Source of the DNA: Shewanella jiangmenensis | Lineage (GTDB): Bacteria > Pseudomonadota > Gammaproteobacteria > Enterobacterales > Shewanellaceae | Reading direction: 5' to 3' | Assembly: GCF_018596335.1 (NCBI RefSeq) | Contig: NZ_JAHEPS010000008.1 | Coordinates: 62,001 to 126,000 of the forward strand | Length of the DNA: 64,000 bases | Part shown: piece after piece, positions 27,678 through 36,582 of the stretch | Layout: every line of letters starts with the position of its first letter | How positions within the stretch are numbered: position 1 is the stretch's first letter | Made by a program: the position numbers and the translations under genes | Notes under the pieces: model-generated | What the model was told of the DNA's origin: nothing | Seen by the model: the letters and a program-made list of their open reading frames with translations, nothing else | Database searches by the model: none

Positions 27678-28730
27678 TTATACTGGCCGCACTGTGTTGG
27701 CAGTCACCCGATCAAACATGGCTATCACAGTGTCTGTGCTTATCTTTTCCATCAGATGACTGCCTTTGGCGCGAAGCCCCCAGGGAATCGTTTTGCCCGG
27801 GTGCTGCTCGCGGATAGCCTCATCATAAACGCTCACCACAGAGTCCTGATAGAGATAAGGACCGGTGCGTCCGGGATTGGAATGAGCGTACAAACCTATC
27901 ACAGGCGTGCCCTGGGTCACGGCCATATGCGCTGGGCCCGTATCAGGGGCAATTACCAGCGAAACCCGCTTTAATACCGCAAGAAGCTGCACCAAAGAGG
28001 TTTTTCCAACAAGATTGGTTAGCGTGGCCGAACAATTAGCCTCAATCGCCGCCGCCAGATCTTTTTCAAGCTGGGCTGGGCCGCCGCAAAGCAATACCCT
28101 GTATCCTTTGGAAACGGCATAGTCAGCCACGGCAGCGTAACGTTCGGGCAGCCAGTTGCGTTCGGCCTTACTGGCAGCGGCGCAAATTGCCAGCACCTTT
28201 TCACCATCGGCCACCAGCTCGGCAGCAAAAGCCTCGTCGGCTGCAGGAATATGCATGTCCCACTTGGGCGCAAGTTCAGTGACTCCCAGCTTTTTGGCAA
28301 ACCCCATAAAGCCTTCCAGCACATGGGGCGTGGCGAGCGCTTCGACCCGCTCATTGGTCACCAGCCACTGGCCTTCTTTGGCGCGGGCACGGTCAAAGCC
28401 AATCCGCACTTTGGCGGGGATCATCAAAGAGGCAACAGTCGCCCGCAGGGCCACCTGCATGTGCAGCAGCACGTCAAAATCACGCCCCTTGAGGGCACGG
28501 CGCAGCTCACCATAGGCTTTGAAGCCTTTTGATTTATCGAAAATCACAAACTCGATGCCCGGCAAGTGCTTAAGCAGCTGATACTCCACCTTGCCAATCA
28601 CCCAGGTGATGGAAAGGCCGGGGTATTGGCGCTGAATCGCCTGCACCATGGCCACCGCATGGCACACATCGCCGATGGCTGAAAGGCGCAGTAAACACAG
28701 GGATTTCATCTTGCTTGGGTCGAATGTCAT
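27678..28730 (-). CDS. glycosyltransferase family 9 (LPS heptosyltransferase-like)
   Basis: 350 residues. The N-terminus SLCLLRLSAIGDVCHAVAMVQAIQ and the C-terminal VIAPDTGPAHMAVTQGTPVIGLYA are the signature of heptosyltransferases (WaaC/WaaF/WaaQ), which add L,D-heptose from ADP-heptose to the LPS inner core. Which heptose it adds cannot be told here. ATG 28709 is an alternative start. Between its stop and the next gene downstream are about 260 bases with short, weakly related segments and no gene. Confidence 0.9.
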   Translation of the reverse strand: MTFDPSKMKSLCLLRLSAIGDVCHAVAMVQAIQRQYPGLSITWVIGKVEYQLLKHLPGIEFVIFDKSKGFKAYGELRRALKGRDFDVLLHMQVALRATVASLMIPAKVRIGFDRARAKEGQWLVTNERVEALATPHVLEGFMGFAKKLGVTELAPKWDMHIPAADEAFAAELVADGEKVLAICAAASKAERNWLPERYAAVADYAVSKGYRVLLCGGPAQLEKDLAAAIEANCSATLTNLVGKTSLVQLLAVLKRVSLVIAPDTGPAHMAVTQGTPVIGLYAHSNPGRTGPYLYQDSVVSVYDEAIREQHPGKTIPWGLRAKGSHLMEKISTDTVIAMFDRVTANTVRPV

Positions 28731-28812
28731 GGCCGGAAAGCTGCTGCGTACAAAGGCCGGATCTTAATGTAGAATGGCGCCAGGTTCCACGCTTTGGACA
28801 AGAATTCCCGAC

Positions 28813-29526
28813 ATGCAGCAGCAAAACTTCCCGCCCTTTACACTGGCCTGCGCCGAAGGCGAGCCTGTCGCACTTGCGCCGGAATACTTCACGCCCGAAT
28901 ACTGGCAGGCGCAAAACGCCGTGACCGGCAGCTCCAAAGGACGCTATACCACCTGGTTTGTGCGCCATCCCGAGGCAAGTGAAGACTGGGTACTGCGCCA
29001 CTACTGGCGCGGCGGGATGATGGAAAAATTCAGTAAAGACAAATACTTTTACACAGGCCTTGCAAACACCCGCGCCTTTGCAGAGCTGGCGCTGCTGGAA
29101 AAGCTCCATCATGAAGGCTTGCCTGTACCACGGCCGGTGGGCGCGCGGGTGCAAAGGTTCGCACTCTGGTACAGCGCCGACATCCTGATTGAGCGGATGC
29201 CGGGTTGCCGCGACCTGCTCGCCTGGCTTGAACAAGGGCCAATGAACGAAGACGACTGGAAGGCACTTGGCACCTGCATCGGCCGTTTTCATCGTCGCGG
29301 CGTGTATCACGCTGACCTTAATGCCAAAAACATCCTCAAAGGCCCCGACGGGTTTGCGCTGATTGACTTCGACAGAGGCGAAATCCGCACGCCAGCCCAG
29401 AGCTGGCAGCAGGCCAACCTTTCAAGATTAAGACGTTCTTTTGATAAAGAAAAAGGCAAGCTTCCCTCGCTTGCCTTTGATGATACCTGCTGGCAGTGGC
29501 TGCTGGCGGGTTACGCCGCAGCCTGA
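28813..29526 (+). CDS. kdkA: 3-deoxy-D-manno-octulosonic acid kinase KdkA
   Basis: About 237 residues. Phosphorylates the Kdo sugar of lipid A precursors at the 4-position. The kinase core is visible: a loop with WVLRHYWRGG, the catalytic GVYHADLNAKNIL near residue 170 (the Asp and Asn of the HxDLxxxN motif) and the metal-binding FALIDFDRG. The length matches Haemophilus and Vibrio KdkA. It is convergent with waaA, whose product attaches Kdo; in organisms with KdkA the transferase usually adds one Kdo only. Confidence 0.9.
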   Translation: MQQQNFPPFTLACAEGEPVALAPEYFTPEYWQAQNAVTGSSKGRYTTWFVRHPEASEDWVLRHYWRGGMMEKFSKDKYFYTGLANTRAFAELALLEKLHHEGLPVPRPVGARVQRFALWYSADILIERMPGCRDLLAWLEQGPMNEDDWKALGTCIGRFHRRGVYHADLNAKNILKGPDGFALIDFDRGEIRTPAQSWQQANLSRLRRSFDKEKGKLPSLAFDDTCWQWLLAGYAAA

Positions 29527-29532
29527 AGGTCG

Positions 29533-30786
29533 TTAGTACCCCAGCACAGCCAACTGACGCTTGAGTGAGCCGCGGTTGGCTTCCACCACCTTAAGCCCCG
29601 CTTCACCGCCATCCTCACGTAAGCTCGGATCAGATGCCATAGAATGCAACCAGGCGCTGAAACCTTCCGGCGAGTCGCACACGGTAAGATTACCTTCATC
29701 CCGCAGCAGGCCGGTGATTTCTTTAAAGTCCCAATGGTGTGGCCCTACGGCAACCGGCAGCCCCATAGCTGCGGGCTCGAGCGGATTGTGGCCGCCGTTT
29801 TCAATCAAGGTGCCGCCCACAAAGGCGGCATCGGCCGCGCCGTACCAGGTCAGAAGCTCGCCCATGGTGTCGCCAAGCAATACCTGAATGCCGGCAACCG
29901 GCACGGCGTTTTCGCTGCGCCGCGCCAGGCTGAGGCCCGCTTCTTCCACCGCCTTGGCGGCATTGGTAAATTGCTCTGGGTGTCGAGGTACCATAATCAG
30001 CAATGCCGATGGTTTGCTTTGCAGCAGCGCTTTATGGGCATTGAGCATGGCGGCAAATTCGCCGGGATGCACACTGCCGGCAACCCAGAGTAAATCCTGC
30101 TCACGCCCCCATTCAGAGCGAAGCGCCCGCGCTGCAACTTTGCGCTCAGGGGCAATATTGATATCAAATTTAAGGCTGCCGCATACCGTGACCCGACTCG
30201 GTTCGACGCCCAGCGCGATAAAGCGCGCCGCCTCGGCCTCGGTTTGCACCGCAATCCGGTCGAGGGATTGGAGCATGGGGCCGGTGAGCGCGGCATACTT
30301 GGCGTAGCTTGCAGCGGATTTTTGCGACAGGCGGGCGTTAAGCAGAGAAATTTTCATGTTACGGGCCTTGGCTGCGGCGATGAGGTTTGGCCACAGCTCG
30401 GTTTCCATAATGATAAGCTCTTCACTCTGCAGCATTTTTACAAAACGCCGCACGGCAAAGCCCAGATCAAACGGCAGATAACAGTGCTGCACCCTGTCGC
30501 CAAACGCCTTAATCACCTCGGCTGAACCCGTGGGGCTCGACGTGGTGACGGTAACCTTAAGCCCCGGACGCAGCTCCAGCATGCGGCGAATAAGCGGCAA
30601 GGCCGCCAGGGTTTCGCCCATCGAGACAGAATGCACCACCACATCTGTCTTCTGCAGCGGCGCCAGACCAAAGCGCTCAGCCCAGCGGCCACGGTAGTCC
30701 GGACTTCTGAACGCCCGCAGCGCCAGATACACCAGCAGCAGCGGCGACAATAAATACAGTAAAAACGAGTAGAAAATCCGGACCAT
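29533..30786 (-). CDS. waaA: 3-deoxy-D-manno-octulosonic acid transferase WaaA (KdtA)
   Basis: About 417 residues, GT30 family. Attaches Kdo to lipid IVA at the inner membrane. A membrane anchor at residues about 3-22 is followed by YRGRWAERFGL, VVHSVSMGETLAALPLIR, VTTSSPTGSAEVIKAFGD, the IMETELWPNL motif and the C-terminal VGGTLIENGGHNPLEPAAMGLPV. The frame extends upstream to 30933, but that overlaps the divergent TetR gene; ATG 30786 gives the normal length. In Shewanella the sugar may be the 8-amino form of Kdo; genes for making that are not in this window. Confidence 0.94.
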   Translation of the reverse strand: MVRIFYSFLLYLLSPLLLVYLALRAFRSPDYRGRWAERFGLAPLQKTDVVVHSVSMGETLAALPLIRRMLELRPGLKVTVTTSSPTGSAEVIKAFGDRVQHCYLPFDLGFAVRRFVKMLQSEELIIMETELWPNLIAAAKARNMKISLLNARLSQKSAASYAKYAALTGPMLQSLDRIAVQTEAEAARFIALGVEPSRVTVCGSLKFDINIAPERKVAARALRSEWGREQDLLWVAGSVHPGEFAAMLNAHKALLQSKPSALLIMVPRHPEQFTNAAKAVEEAGLSLARRSENAVPVAGIQVLLGDTMGELLTWYGAADAAFVGGTLIENGGHNPLEPAAMGLPVAVGPHHWDFKEITGLLRDEGNLTVCDSPEGFSAWLHSMASDPSLREDGGEAGLKVVEANRGSLKRQLAVLGY

Positions 30787-30910
30787 TTTAATCAAATATT
30801 GTACGATTTTTGCCTGATAAATTAGGCCAATGCTAACATAAGCTTTGATGCAGTCATAAGCAAAGAGCGCTCCGCCGGAAGCGGCACGCCAACAATAAGA
30901 CAGGATACCC

Positions 30911-31546
30911 ATGAAGACCCGCGACAAAATCATTCAGGCAAGCCTTGAGCTGTTCAACGAACATGGTGAACGCACCATCACCACCAATCACATCGCGGCC
31001 CATCTGGATATCAGTCCGGGGAACCTCTACTACCACTTCCGCAATAAAGAAGACATCATCCGCTGCATCTTCGATCAATACGAACAGCACCTGCTCAGTG
31101 GCTTTAAGCCCTACCACGGTCAGAAGGTGGATTTGGAACTGCTGATGGGCTATTTCGATGCCATGTTTTACACCATGTGGCAGTTCCGCTTTATGTACGC
31201 CAACCTCGCCGATATTCTGGCCCGGGATGAAACTCTCAAGCAGCGCTACCTCAAGGTGCAGCAGGCGGTGCTGGAGCAGTCCATCGGCGTGCTGAAGCAG
31301 CTGAAAAACGACGGCATTTTCAACATCCCCGATGAGAACATCGCGGATCTGGCCGACACCATCAAGATGATTATCGGCTTCTGGATAAGTTACAAACTGA
31401 CTCAGTCCAGCATAGGCACCATCAGTAAAGCGTCTTTGTACGAAGGTCTGCTGCGGGTGCTGATGATTTTCAAATCCTACGCCACCGAAGACTCAATTCC
31501 GACCTTCAGCCGCCTCGAGCAGCACTTTCAAACGCTGGCAGCCTGA
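30911..31546 (+). CDS. TetR family transcriptional regulator
   Basis: 211 residues. The N-terminal helix-turn-helix (about 1-55) is KTRDKIIQASLELFNEHGERTITTNH followed by LDISPGNLYYHFRNKEDII, a clear TetR domain. The C-terminal ligand domain is of the all-helical type; its ligand is unknown. It is divergent from waaA, with a 125-base gap that could hold a shared operator, though I see no obvious palindrome. The gap downstream (31547-31963) has no gene. It holds a segment with GTTAA-type repeats near 31803 that could bind ArcA, a weak suggestion. Confidence 0.9.
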   Translation: MKTRDKIIQASLELFNEHGERTITTNHIAAHLDISPGNLYYHFRNKEDIIRCIFDQYEQHLLSGFKPYHGQKVDLELLMGYFDAMFYTMWQFRFMYANLADILARDETLKQRYLKVQQAVLEQSIGVLKQLKNDGIFNIPDENIADLADTIKMIIGFWISYKLTQSSIGTISKASLYEGLLRVLMIFKSYATEDSIPTFSRLEQHFQTLAA

Positions 31547-31963
31547 GCTGCTGAGCCGTTTGGCCGCTCAGGCTCAGTCTTGCGCTTAAACCTGAGCTGA
31601 CGAAAGCACCAGTATTGTCAACCACGCGCGGCGCTTGCCGCGCATGGCTCTTCATTTCCTCCGCCGCAAAAGCATCCCACGGCCCGCGACCCAGCTTTCA
31701 TCATTAACCATTCAGCATTCACGACATCCGCTCCTCGGCTTTATCTTGCTGACATTTTCACCGACGCGGGACTACAATCAAACGGTACTGCTGCGGCATT
31801 TGTTAAGGTTAATGATTAGTTTTATTTATGTGAAAACCTCGCTTGCCCTAAACTAAGTTATCCGGCCAGAGTCCCCGTAAAAAAAGCTGCTCCGGCATTT
31901 GGTTTAGGGTTAGAATGCCGTCACTCCAGCAAAAGCAGAATAAAGTTAACTAAGGAGAGACAA

Positions 31964-33157
31964 GTGGCATCAACCTCATTCTACGAGCAGATTAAACAGC
32001 AGCTTGCCGACGTCAAGGCCGAAGGCCTGTACAAGAGCGAGCGGGTGATCGTCTCACCGCAACAAGCATCCATCAAAGTAGGCGGCGAGGAAGTGATTAA
32101 CTTCTGCGCCAACAACTATCTGGGTCTGGCCAACCATCCCGAACTGGTTAAGGCTGCCCAGCAAGGTCTGACCGACCACGGCTTCGGCATGGCCTCGGTG
32201 CGCTTTATCTGTGGCACCCAGGACATCCACAAACAGCTCGAAGCCAAGCTGTCTGAATTCCTCGGCACCGAAGACACTATCCTGTATTCCTCCTGCTTCG
32301 ACGCCAACGCCGGTCTGTTTGAGACCCTGCTTGGCCCTGAAGACGCCATCGTCTCCGATGCCCTGAACCACGCCTCCATCATCGACGGCGTGCGTCTGTG
32401 TAAGGCCATGCGTTTCCGCTACGCCAACAACGATATGGCCGATCTGGAAACCCAGCTGAAAGCCGCCCGCGAGGCTGGTGCCCGTCATATCCTTATCGCT
32501 ACTGACGGTGTGTTCTCTATGGATGGCGTAATTGCCAACCTCAAAGGTGTGTGCGATCTCGCCGACCAATACGGCGCACTGGTGATGGTGGACGACTCCC
32601 ACGCCGTTGGCTTTGTTGGCCAAAATGGCCGTGGCACCCACGAATTTTGTGGCGTGATGGATAGGGTTGATATCATCACCGGCACCCTGGGCAAGGCCCT
32701 TGGCGGCGCATCAGGTGGTTACACCTCCGGCAAAAAAGAAGTGATTGACTGGCTGCGCCAGCGCTCACGTCCGTACCTGTTCTCCAACTCATTGGCGCCA
32801 TCGATTGTTGCGGCCTCTATCCGCGTGCTGGACATGCTCAAAGATGGCCAGGCCCTGCGTGAAGCGGTATGGGAAAACAGCCGTTACTTCCGCGAGCAAA
32901 TGTCTGCCGCTGGCTTTAAGCTCGCCGGTGCCGACCACGCCATCGTGCCTGTGATGCTGGGCGATGCCAAACTGGCAGCTGAATTCTCAGCCCGACTGCT
33001 GAAAGAAGATATTTACGTGATTGGTTTCTCTTTCCCTGTGGTGCCAAAGGGCCAGGCCCGGATCCGCACCCAGATGTCTGCCGCCCATACCCGCGCGCAG
33101 CTGGATAAAGCCATCGAAGCCTTCACCCGCATTGGTAAGGAAATGGGCATCATCTGA
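31964..33157 (+). CDS. kbl: 2-amino-3-ketobutyrate CoA ligase (glycine C-acetyltransferase) Kbl
   Basis: 397 residues, near-identical in length to E. coli Kbl. A PLP enzyme that cleaves 2-amino-3-ketobutyrate with CoA to glycine and acetyl-CoA. The PLP lysine is in [16 protein letters not shown] near residue 244, and [11 protein letters not shown] carries the conserved Asp and His. The start is GTG with AAGGAGA upstream. It is the first gene of the kbl-tdh operon for threonine breakdown. Confidence 0.96.
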   Translation: MASTSFYEQIKQQLADVKAEGLYKSERVIVSPQQASIKVGGEEVINFCANNYLGLANHPELVKAAQQGLTDHGFGMASVRFICGTQDIHKQLEAKLSEFLGTEDTILYSSCFDANAGLFETLLGPEDAIVSDALNHASIIDGVRLCKAMRFRYANNDMADLETQLKAAREAGARHILIATDGVFSMDGVIANLKGVCDLADQYGALVMVDDSHAVGFVGQNGRGTHEFCGVMDRVDIITGTLGKALGGASGGYTSGKKEVIDWLRQRSRPYLFSNSLAPSIVAASIRVLDMLKDGQALREAVWENSRYFREQMSAAGFKLAGADHAIVPVMLGDAKLAAEFSARLLKEDIYVIGFSFPVVPKGQARIRTQMSAAHTRAQLDKAIEAFTRIGKEMGII

Positions 33158-33177
33158 TGCCTGTTTTGGAGCAAAAC

Positions 33178-34203
33178 ATGAAAGCACTCGCAAAACTCAA
33201 GCCTGAAGAAGGCATTTGGATGGTTGATGCGCCCAAACCTGAAATGGGCCACAACGATCTGCTGATTAAAATCCGTAAAACTGCCATCTGCGGCACCGAC
33301 GTGCATATCTACAACTGGGACGAGTGGTCACAAAAGACCATCCCGGTACCCATGGTTGTCGGTCACGAATACGTGGGCGAAGTGGTCGGTATCGGCCAGG
33401 AAGTACGTGGCTTCAAGATTGGCGACCGCGTTTCCGGCGAAGGCCACATCACCTGTGGCTACTGCCGTAACTGCCGCGCCGGCCGCACTCACCTGTGCCG
33501 CAACACCACAGGCGTGGGCGTAAACCGCGAAGGTTGTTTCGCCGAGTATCTGGTGATCCCGGCCTTTAACGCGTTCAAAATTCCCGATGACATCAGCGAC
33601 GAAATGGCGTCAATTTTCGACCCGTTCGGTAACGCGGTGCACACCGCACTGTCGTTCGATCTGGTTGGCGAAGATGTGCTGATCACCGGCGCAGGCCCTA
33701 TCGGTATCATGGCCGCCGCCGTGTGCCGCCATGTTGGTGCCCGCCACGTGGTGATCACCGATGTGAACGAATACCGCCTGGAGCTGGCCCGCAAAATGGG
33801 CGCTACCCGCGCCGTGAACGTGGCCAAAGAAAACCTCAAAGACGTGATGAGTGAACTCGGTATGACCGAAGGCTTCGACGTAGGCTTGGAAATGTCCGGC
33901 GTACCGGCTGCGTTCCACGCCATGCTCGATACCATGAACCACGGCGGCAAAATCGCCATGCTCGGTATTCCCAGCGGCCAGATGGCCATCGACTGGAGCA
34001 AGGTGATCTTCAAGGGCCTCATCATCAAAGGCATTTATGGCCGTGAAATGTTCGAGACCTGGTACAAGATGGCGAGCCTGCTGCAATCTGGTCTGGATAT
34101 CTCCCCTATTATCACCCACCAGTTCAAGGTGGATGACTTCCAGGCGGGCTTCGATGCCATGCGCTCCGGCCAGTCCGGCAAGGTTATCCTGAGCTGGGAT
34201 TAA
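33178..34203 (+). CDS. tdh: L-threonine 3-dehydrogenase Tdh
   Basis: 341 residues, exactly the E. coli length. A zinc-dependent, NAD-linked dehydrogenase making 2-amino-3-ketobutyrate from threonine, passed on to Kbl. The catalytic zinc site begins with [10 protein letters not shown] (C38), the structural zinc cysteines are in [15 protein letters not shown], and the NAD-binding turn is [11 protein letters not shown] start at 33157 would overlap the kbl stop (TGATG); 33178 matches the family N-terminus (MKALAKL) better. Hairpins with stems such as CAGGGCGC/GCGCCCTG follow between it and glpE. Confidence 0.95.
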   Translation: MKALAKLKPEEGIWMVDAPKPEMGHNDLLIKIRKTAICGTDVHIYNWDEWSQKTIPVPMVVGHEYVGEVVGIGQEVRGFKIGDRVSGEGHITCGYCRNCRAGRTHLCRNTTGVGVNREGCFAEYLVIPAFNAFKIPDDISDEMASIFDPFGNAVHTALSFDLVGEDVLITGAGPIGIMAAAVCRHVGARHVVITDVNEYRLELARKMGATRAVNVAKENLKDVMSELGMTEGFDVGLEMSGVPAAFHAMLDTMNHGGKIAMLGIPSGQMAIDWSKVIFKGLIIKGIYGREMFETWYKMASLLQSGLDISPIITHQFKVDDFQAGFDAMRSGQSGKVILSWD

Positions 34204-34347
34204 CCTGAAAGTGCAACGGCAGGCGCTACGGCGCTTGCCTGTGCCTGATTTTGCCTGCAGGGCGCTGTACAGAGTACCGCGCCCTGTTGCACACTAGAAC
34301 CCAGGATTTTTAAGCGCTCCAATGCGCTCCAACGTTTTGAGAAGCCT

Positions 34348-34653
34348 ATGTCATTCAAACATCTGAGCGTTAACGAGCTCATTCACCTGCGCGCCGATGG
34401 CGCCGCCGTGCAAATCGCCGATATCCGCGATCCACAAAGCTATGCCACCAGCCACATCGAAGGCTCGGTAAACCTGAATAACGAAAACCTGGCGCGCTTT
34501 ATTGCCGAAGCCGACATGGACAAGCCTTTGGTGGTGGTGTGCTACCACGGCATCAGCAGCCAGAATGCCGCCAACTACCTGGCCGAACAGGGCTTTGATG
34601 ACGTTTACAGCCTCGATGGCGGCTACAGCGCCTGGGCGATGGCCAACCTGTGA
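34348..34653 (+). CDS. glpE: thiosulfate sulfurtransferase GlpE
   Basis: A 101-residue single-domain rhodanese. The catalytic Cys65 is in VVVCYHGISSQ, and the fold segments ADIRDPQSYATSHIEGS and GGYSAWAM are typical. It transfers sulfur from thiosulfate to acceptors such as cyanide or thioredoxin in vitro. The stop overlaps the glpG start (TGATG), as in the glpEG pair of enteric bacteria. The glp repressor gene is not adjacent here. Confidence 0.93.
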   Translation: MSFKHLSVNELIHLRADGAAVQIADIRDPQSYATSHIEGSVNLNNENLARFIAEADMDKPLVVVCYHGISSQNAANYLAEQGFDDVYSLDGGYSAWAMANL

Positions 34654-35486
34654 TGGAATTCGGCCGCCTGCCTAATCCCCGCGCCGCGCAGGCACTGGTG
34701 GATTACCTCAAAAGCCAGGGCATTGAATGTCATCAGACATTCCTCGATGACGTGGTGGTGCTGAGCGTGGTCAGCGCCAGCGATTTAAGCGCGGCGCAGG
34801 CCGAGTTTGCCCGTTTCCGGCAAAACCCGCTGGATGAAAAATACCTGGCCGCCTCCTGGGAGTCCGGTACTACCTCATCCCATCTCGATTACGGCGCGCC
34901 GGGCTTGTCACTCTTAAGCCGCTTTATCACAGGCGCGGGCCCACTGACGCTGGTGATTTTTGCGCTTTGCGTGCTGGTTTACGCCGCACTGAATCTTGGT
35001 TTTGGCGACCAAACCTTTGCGCTGCTGAGCTTTTTTGGCGCAACCGGCACCTTTCAGGCCAGCGAGCTGTGGCGGGTGTTTACCCCCACGCTGCTGCACT
35101 TCTCACTGATGCACATCAGCTTTAACCTGCTGTGGTGGTGGTTTCTCGGTGGCCGGATTGAAACCCGCATCGGTACCAAACCGCTGCTTATCTTGCTGTT
35201 GGTGGCAGGCACTGTGCCCAATATTGCCCAGTATTTCTTAACCGGCCCCAATTTTGGCGGCTTGTCCGGGGTGGTGTATGCCGTTGCTGGTTACAGCTGG
35301 CTGATGGGCGTGCGTAAACCGTCGGCCGGGATCAGCCTGCCTGCCAGTTACATGGGCTTTATGGTGCTGTGGATGGTACTCGGCTTTTTTGATGTGCTCG
35401 GCCTGTCGATGGCCAATGCCGCCCACCTCGGCGGTTTGATGGTCGGCCTGCTGCAAGCCCTGTGGGACAGCCGCAAAACAAGGTAA
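34653..35486 (+). CDS. glpG: rhomboid intramembrane serine protease GlpG
   Basis: About 277 residues. A cytoplasmic N-terminal domain (about 1-75) is followed by six membrane segments. The catalytic serine is in GLSGVVYAV and the catalytic histidine in AAHLGGLMVG; HISFNLLWWWFLGG carries the conserved oxyanion-side residues. It cleaves membrane proteins within the bilayer. ATG 34653 overlaps the glpE stop; a GTG one codon earlier is also possible. Confidence 0.94.
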   Translation: MEFGRLPNPRAAQALVDYLKSQGIECHQTFLDDVVVLSVVSASDLSAAQAEFARFRQNPLDEKYLAASWESGTTSSHLDYGAPGLSLLSRFITGAGPLTLVIFALCVLVYAALNLGFGDQTFALLSFFGATGTFQASELWRVFTPTLLHFSLMHISFNLLWWWFLGGRIETRIGTKPLLILLLVAGTVPNIAQYFLTGPNFGGLSGVVYAVAGYSWLMGVRKPSAGISLPASYMGFMVLWMVLGFFDVLGLSMANAAHLGGLMVGLLQALWDSRKTR

Positions 35487-35541
35487 CGCCGCTGGTACAG
35501 TGCATCGCATCAGCGCCAGCGGCTTTTTAACTGCTGCCGCC

Positions 35542-36195
35542 TTATGCCAGCGCCAGCACCTTATTCACCAGCTTTTCGATACCTGAGTGCGCCTCGGCAA
35601 TGCTGCCGGCCAGCATGTACGCTGGGGTGCTCACCACCTTATTGGCTTCATCGACGATAATCTCATCGACCTGCGCATCTTTATGCTCACCGCCCATGGC
35701 GCAGAAGGCCTCGCCCGTGCCCTTGTCAGTACCTATGGTGCCGATGGCGCCTTTACCGTAGAGCTTGGGGATCATCACAGGGGCGATACAGATAAAGCCC
35801 ACCGGCTTTTTGGCCAGCGCAAACTCGCTGATAAAGTCGCGCACCTCGGCGGATACCTCGCAGTCGGCACCAACAAGGGCAAAGTTGCACAGATTTTTGG
35901 CTGCGCCAAAGCCGCCTGGGATGATAAGTGCATCAAAATCAGCAATTTTCAGCGCTGTGGTAGGCTTGATATTGCCTCGGGCAATACGGGCCGCTTCCAC
36001 CAGCACGTTACGCTTTTCGGTTTGCGCCACTTCACCGGTCAGGTGATTGACCACGTGCAATTGGTCGATATCCGGGGCGAAACACTGGTACGAGGCACCG
36101 GCTCTGGACAGGCCAAGCAGGGTCAGTACGGCCTCATGAATTTCGCTGCCATCGAACACTCCGCAGCCCGCCAGCAAAACAGCTACATTCTTCAT
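35542..36195 (-). CDS. elbB: isoprenoid biosynthesis glyoxalase ElbB (DJ-1/PfpI superfamily)
   Basis: About 217 residues. A PfpI/DJ-1-like protein close to E. coli ElbB: MKNVAVLLAGCGVFDGSEIHEAVL at the start, FDALIIPGGFGAAKNL near residue 85 and the nucleophile elbow KPVGFICIAPVM with the conserved Cys. Glyoxalase activity has been shown for the E. coli enzyme; the isoprenoid link is historical. The start at 36195 gives the family N-terminus; an upstream extension exists. Confidence 0.92.
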   Translation of the reverse strand: MKNVAVLLAGCGVFDGSEIHEAVLTLLGLSRAGASYQCFAPDIDQLHVVNHLTGEVAQTEKRNVLVEAARIARGNIKPTTALKIADFDALIIPGGFGAAKNLCNFALVGADCEVSAEVRDFISEFALAKKPVGFICIAPVMIPKLYGKGAIGTIGTDKGTGEAFCAMGGEHKDAQVDEIIVDEANKVVSTPAYMLAGSIAEAHSGIEKLVNKVLALA

Positions 36196-36487
36196 AAAAA
36201 ATTCCTTTCTTATGTAATTTGGTTTTAACGAGTCAGACACATATTGGTTGATCTGATTAAAAATCGTGCTAAGTTATTTCATCACCTTCGGCAAGGCACA
36301 GGAAGTAGCATCGCTTGCTGAAGGCAGAAAAACAACCAACAAAAGAATCCACAGATCAGGAAGATTTAACGGAATTGCCAAGCGCCTCACAGAAAGAGGC
36401 AAAAACAACAATAATCAACAACTTAACAAACTGCCCTTCAGCCTTATCGAAAGACATTCCAACTTGTTGATCTTTTAGCTCACAGAC

Positions 36488-36496
36488 TTATCCACA
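36488..36496 (+). promoter_or_regulatory. consensus DnaA box upstream of polA
   Basis: TTATCCACA, the exact DnaA consensus, lies 87 bases before the polA ATG. A weaker copy (GAATCCACA) is at 36345-36353. The rest of 36196-36582 holds no gene that I can support. Confidence 0.55.
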
Positions 36497-36582
36497 GGCC
36501 GTGAGCCCTTTGCTGTGGCCGATTTTCCCTATCTGTGGCATGCTAAGCCCCCAAGAATCCATGGACTGTCGAAGCCGAATCT

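Noticed and set aside
31635..31856. 73-residue frame between the TetR gene and kbl
   Set aside because: No start signal and no recognisable sequence.
36266..36478. 70-residue frame upstream of polA
   Set aside because: Rich in Asn, Lys and Arg from A-rich DNA, with no ribosome binding site; more likely untranslated upstream DNA.
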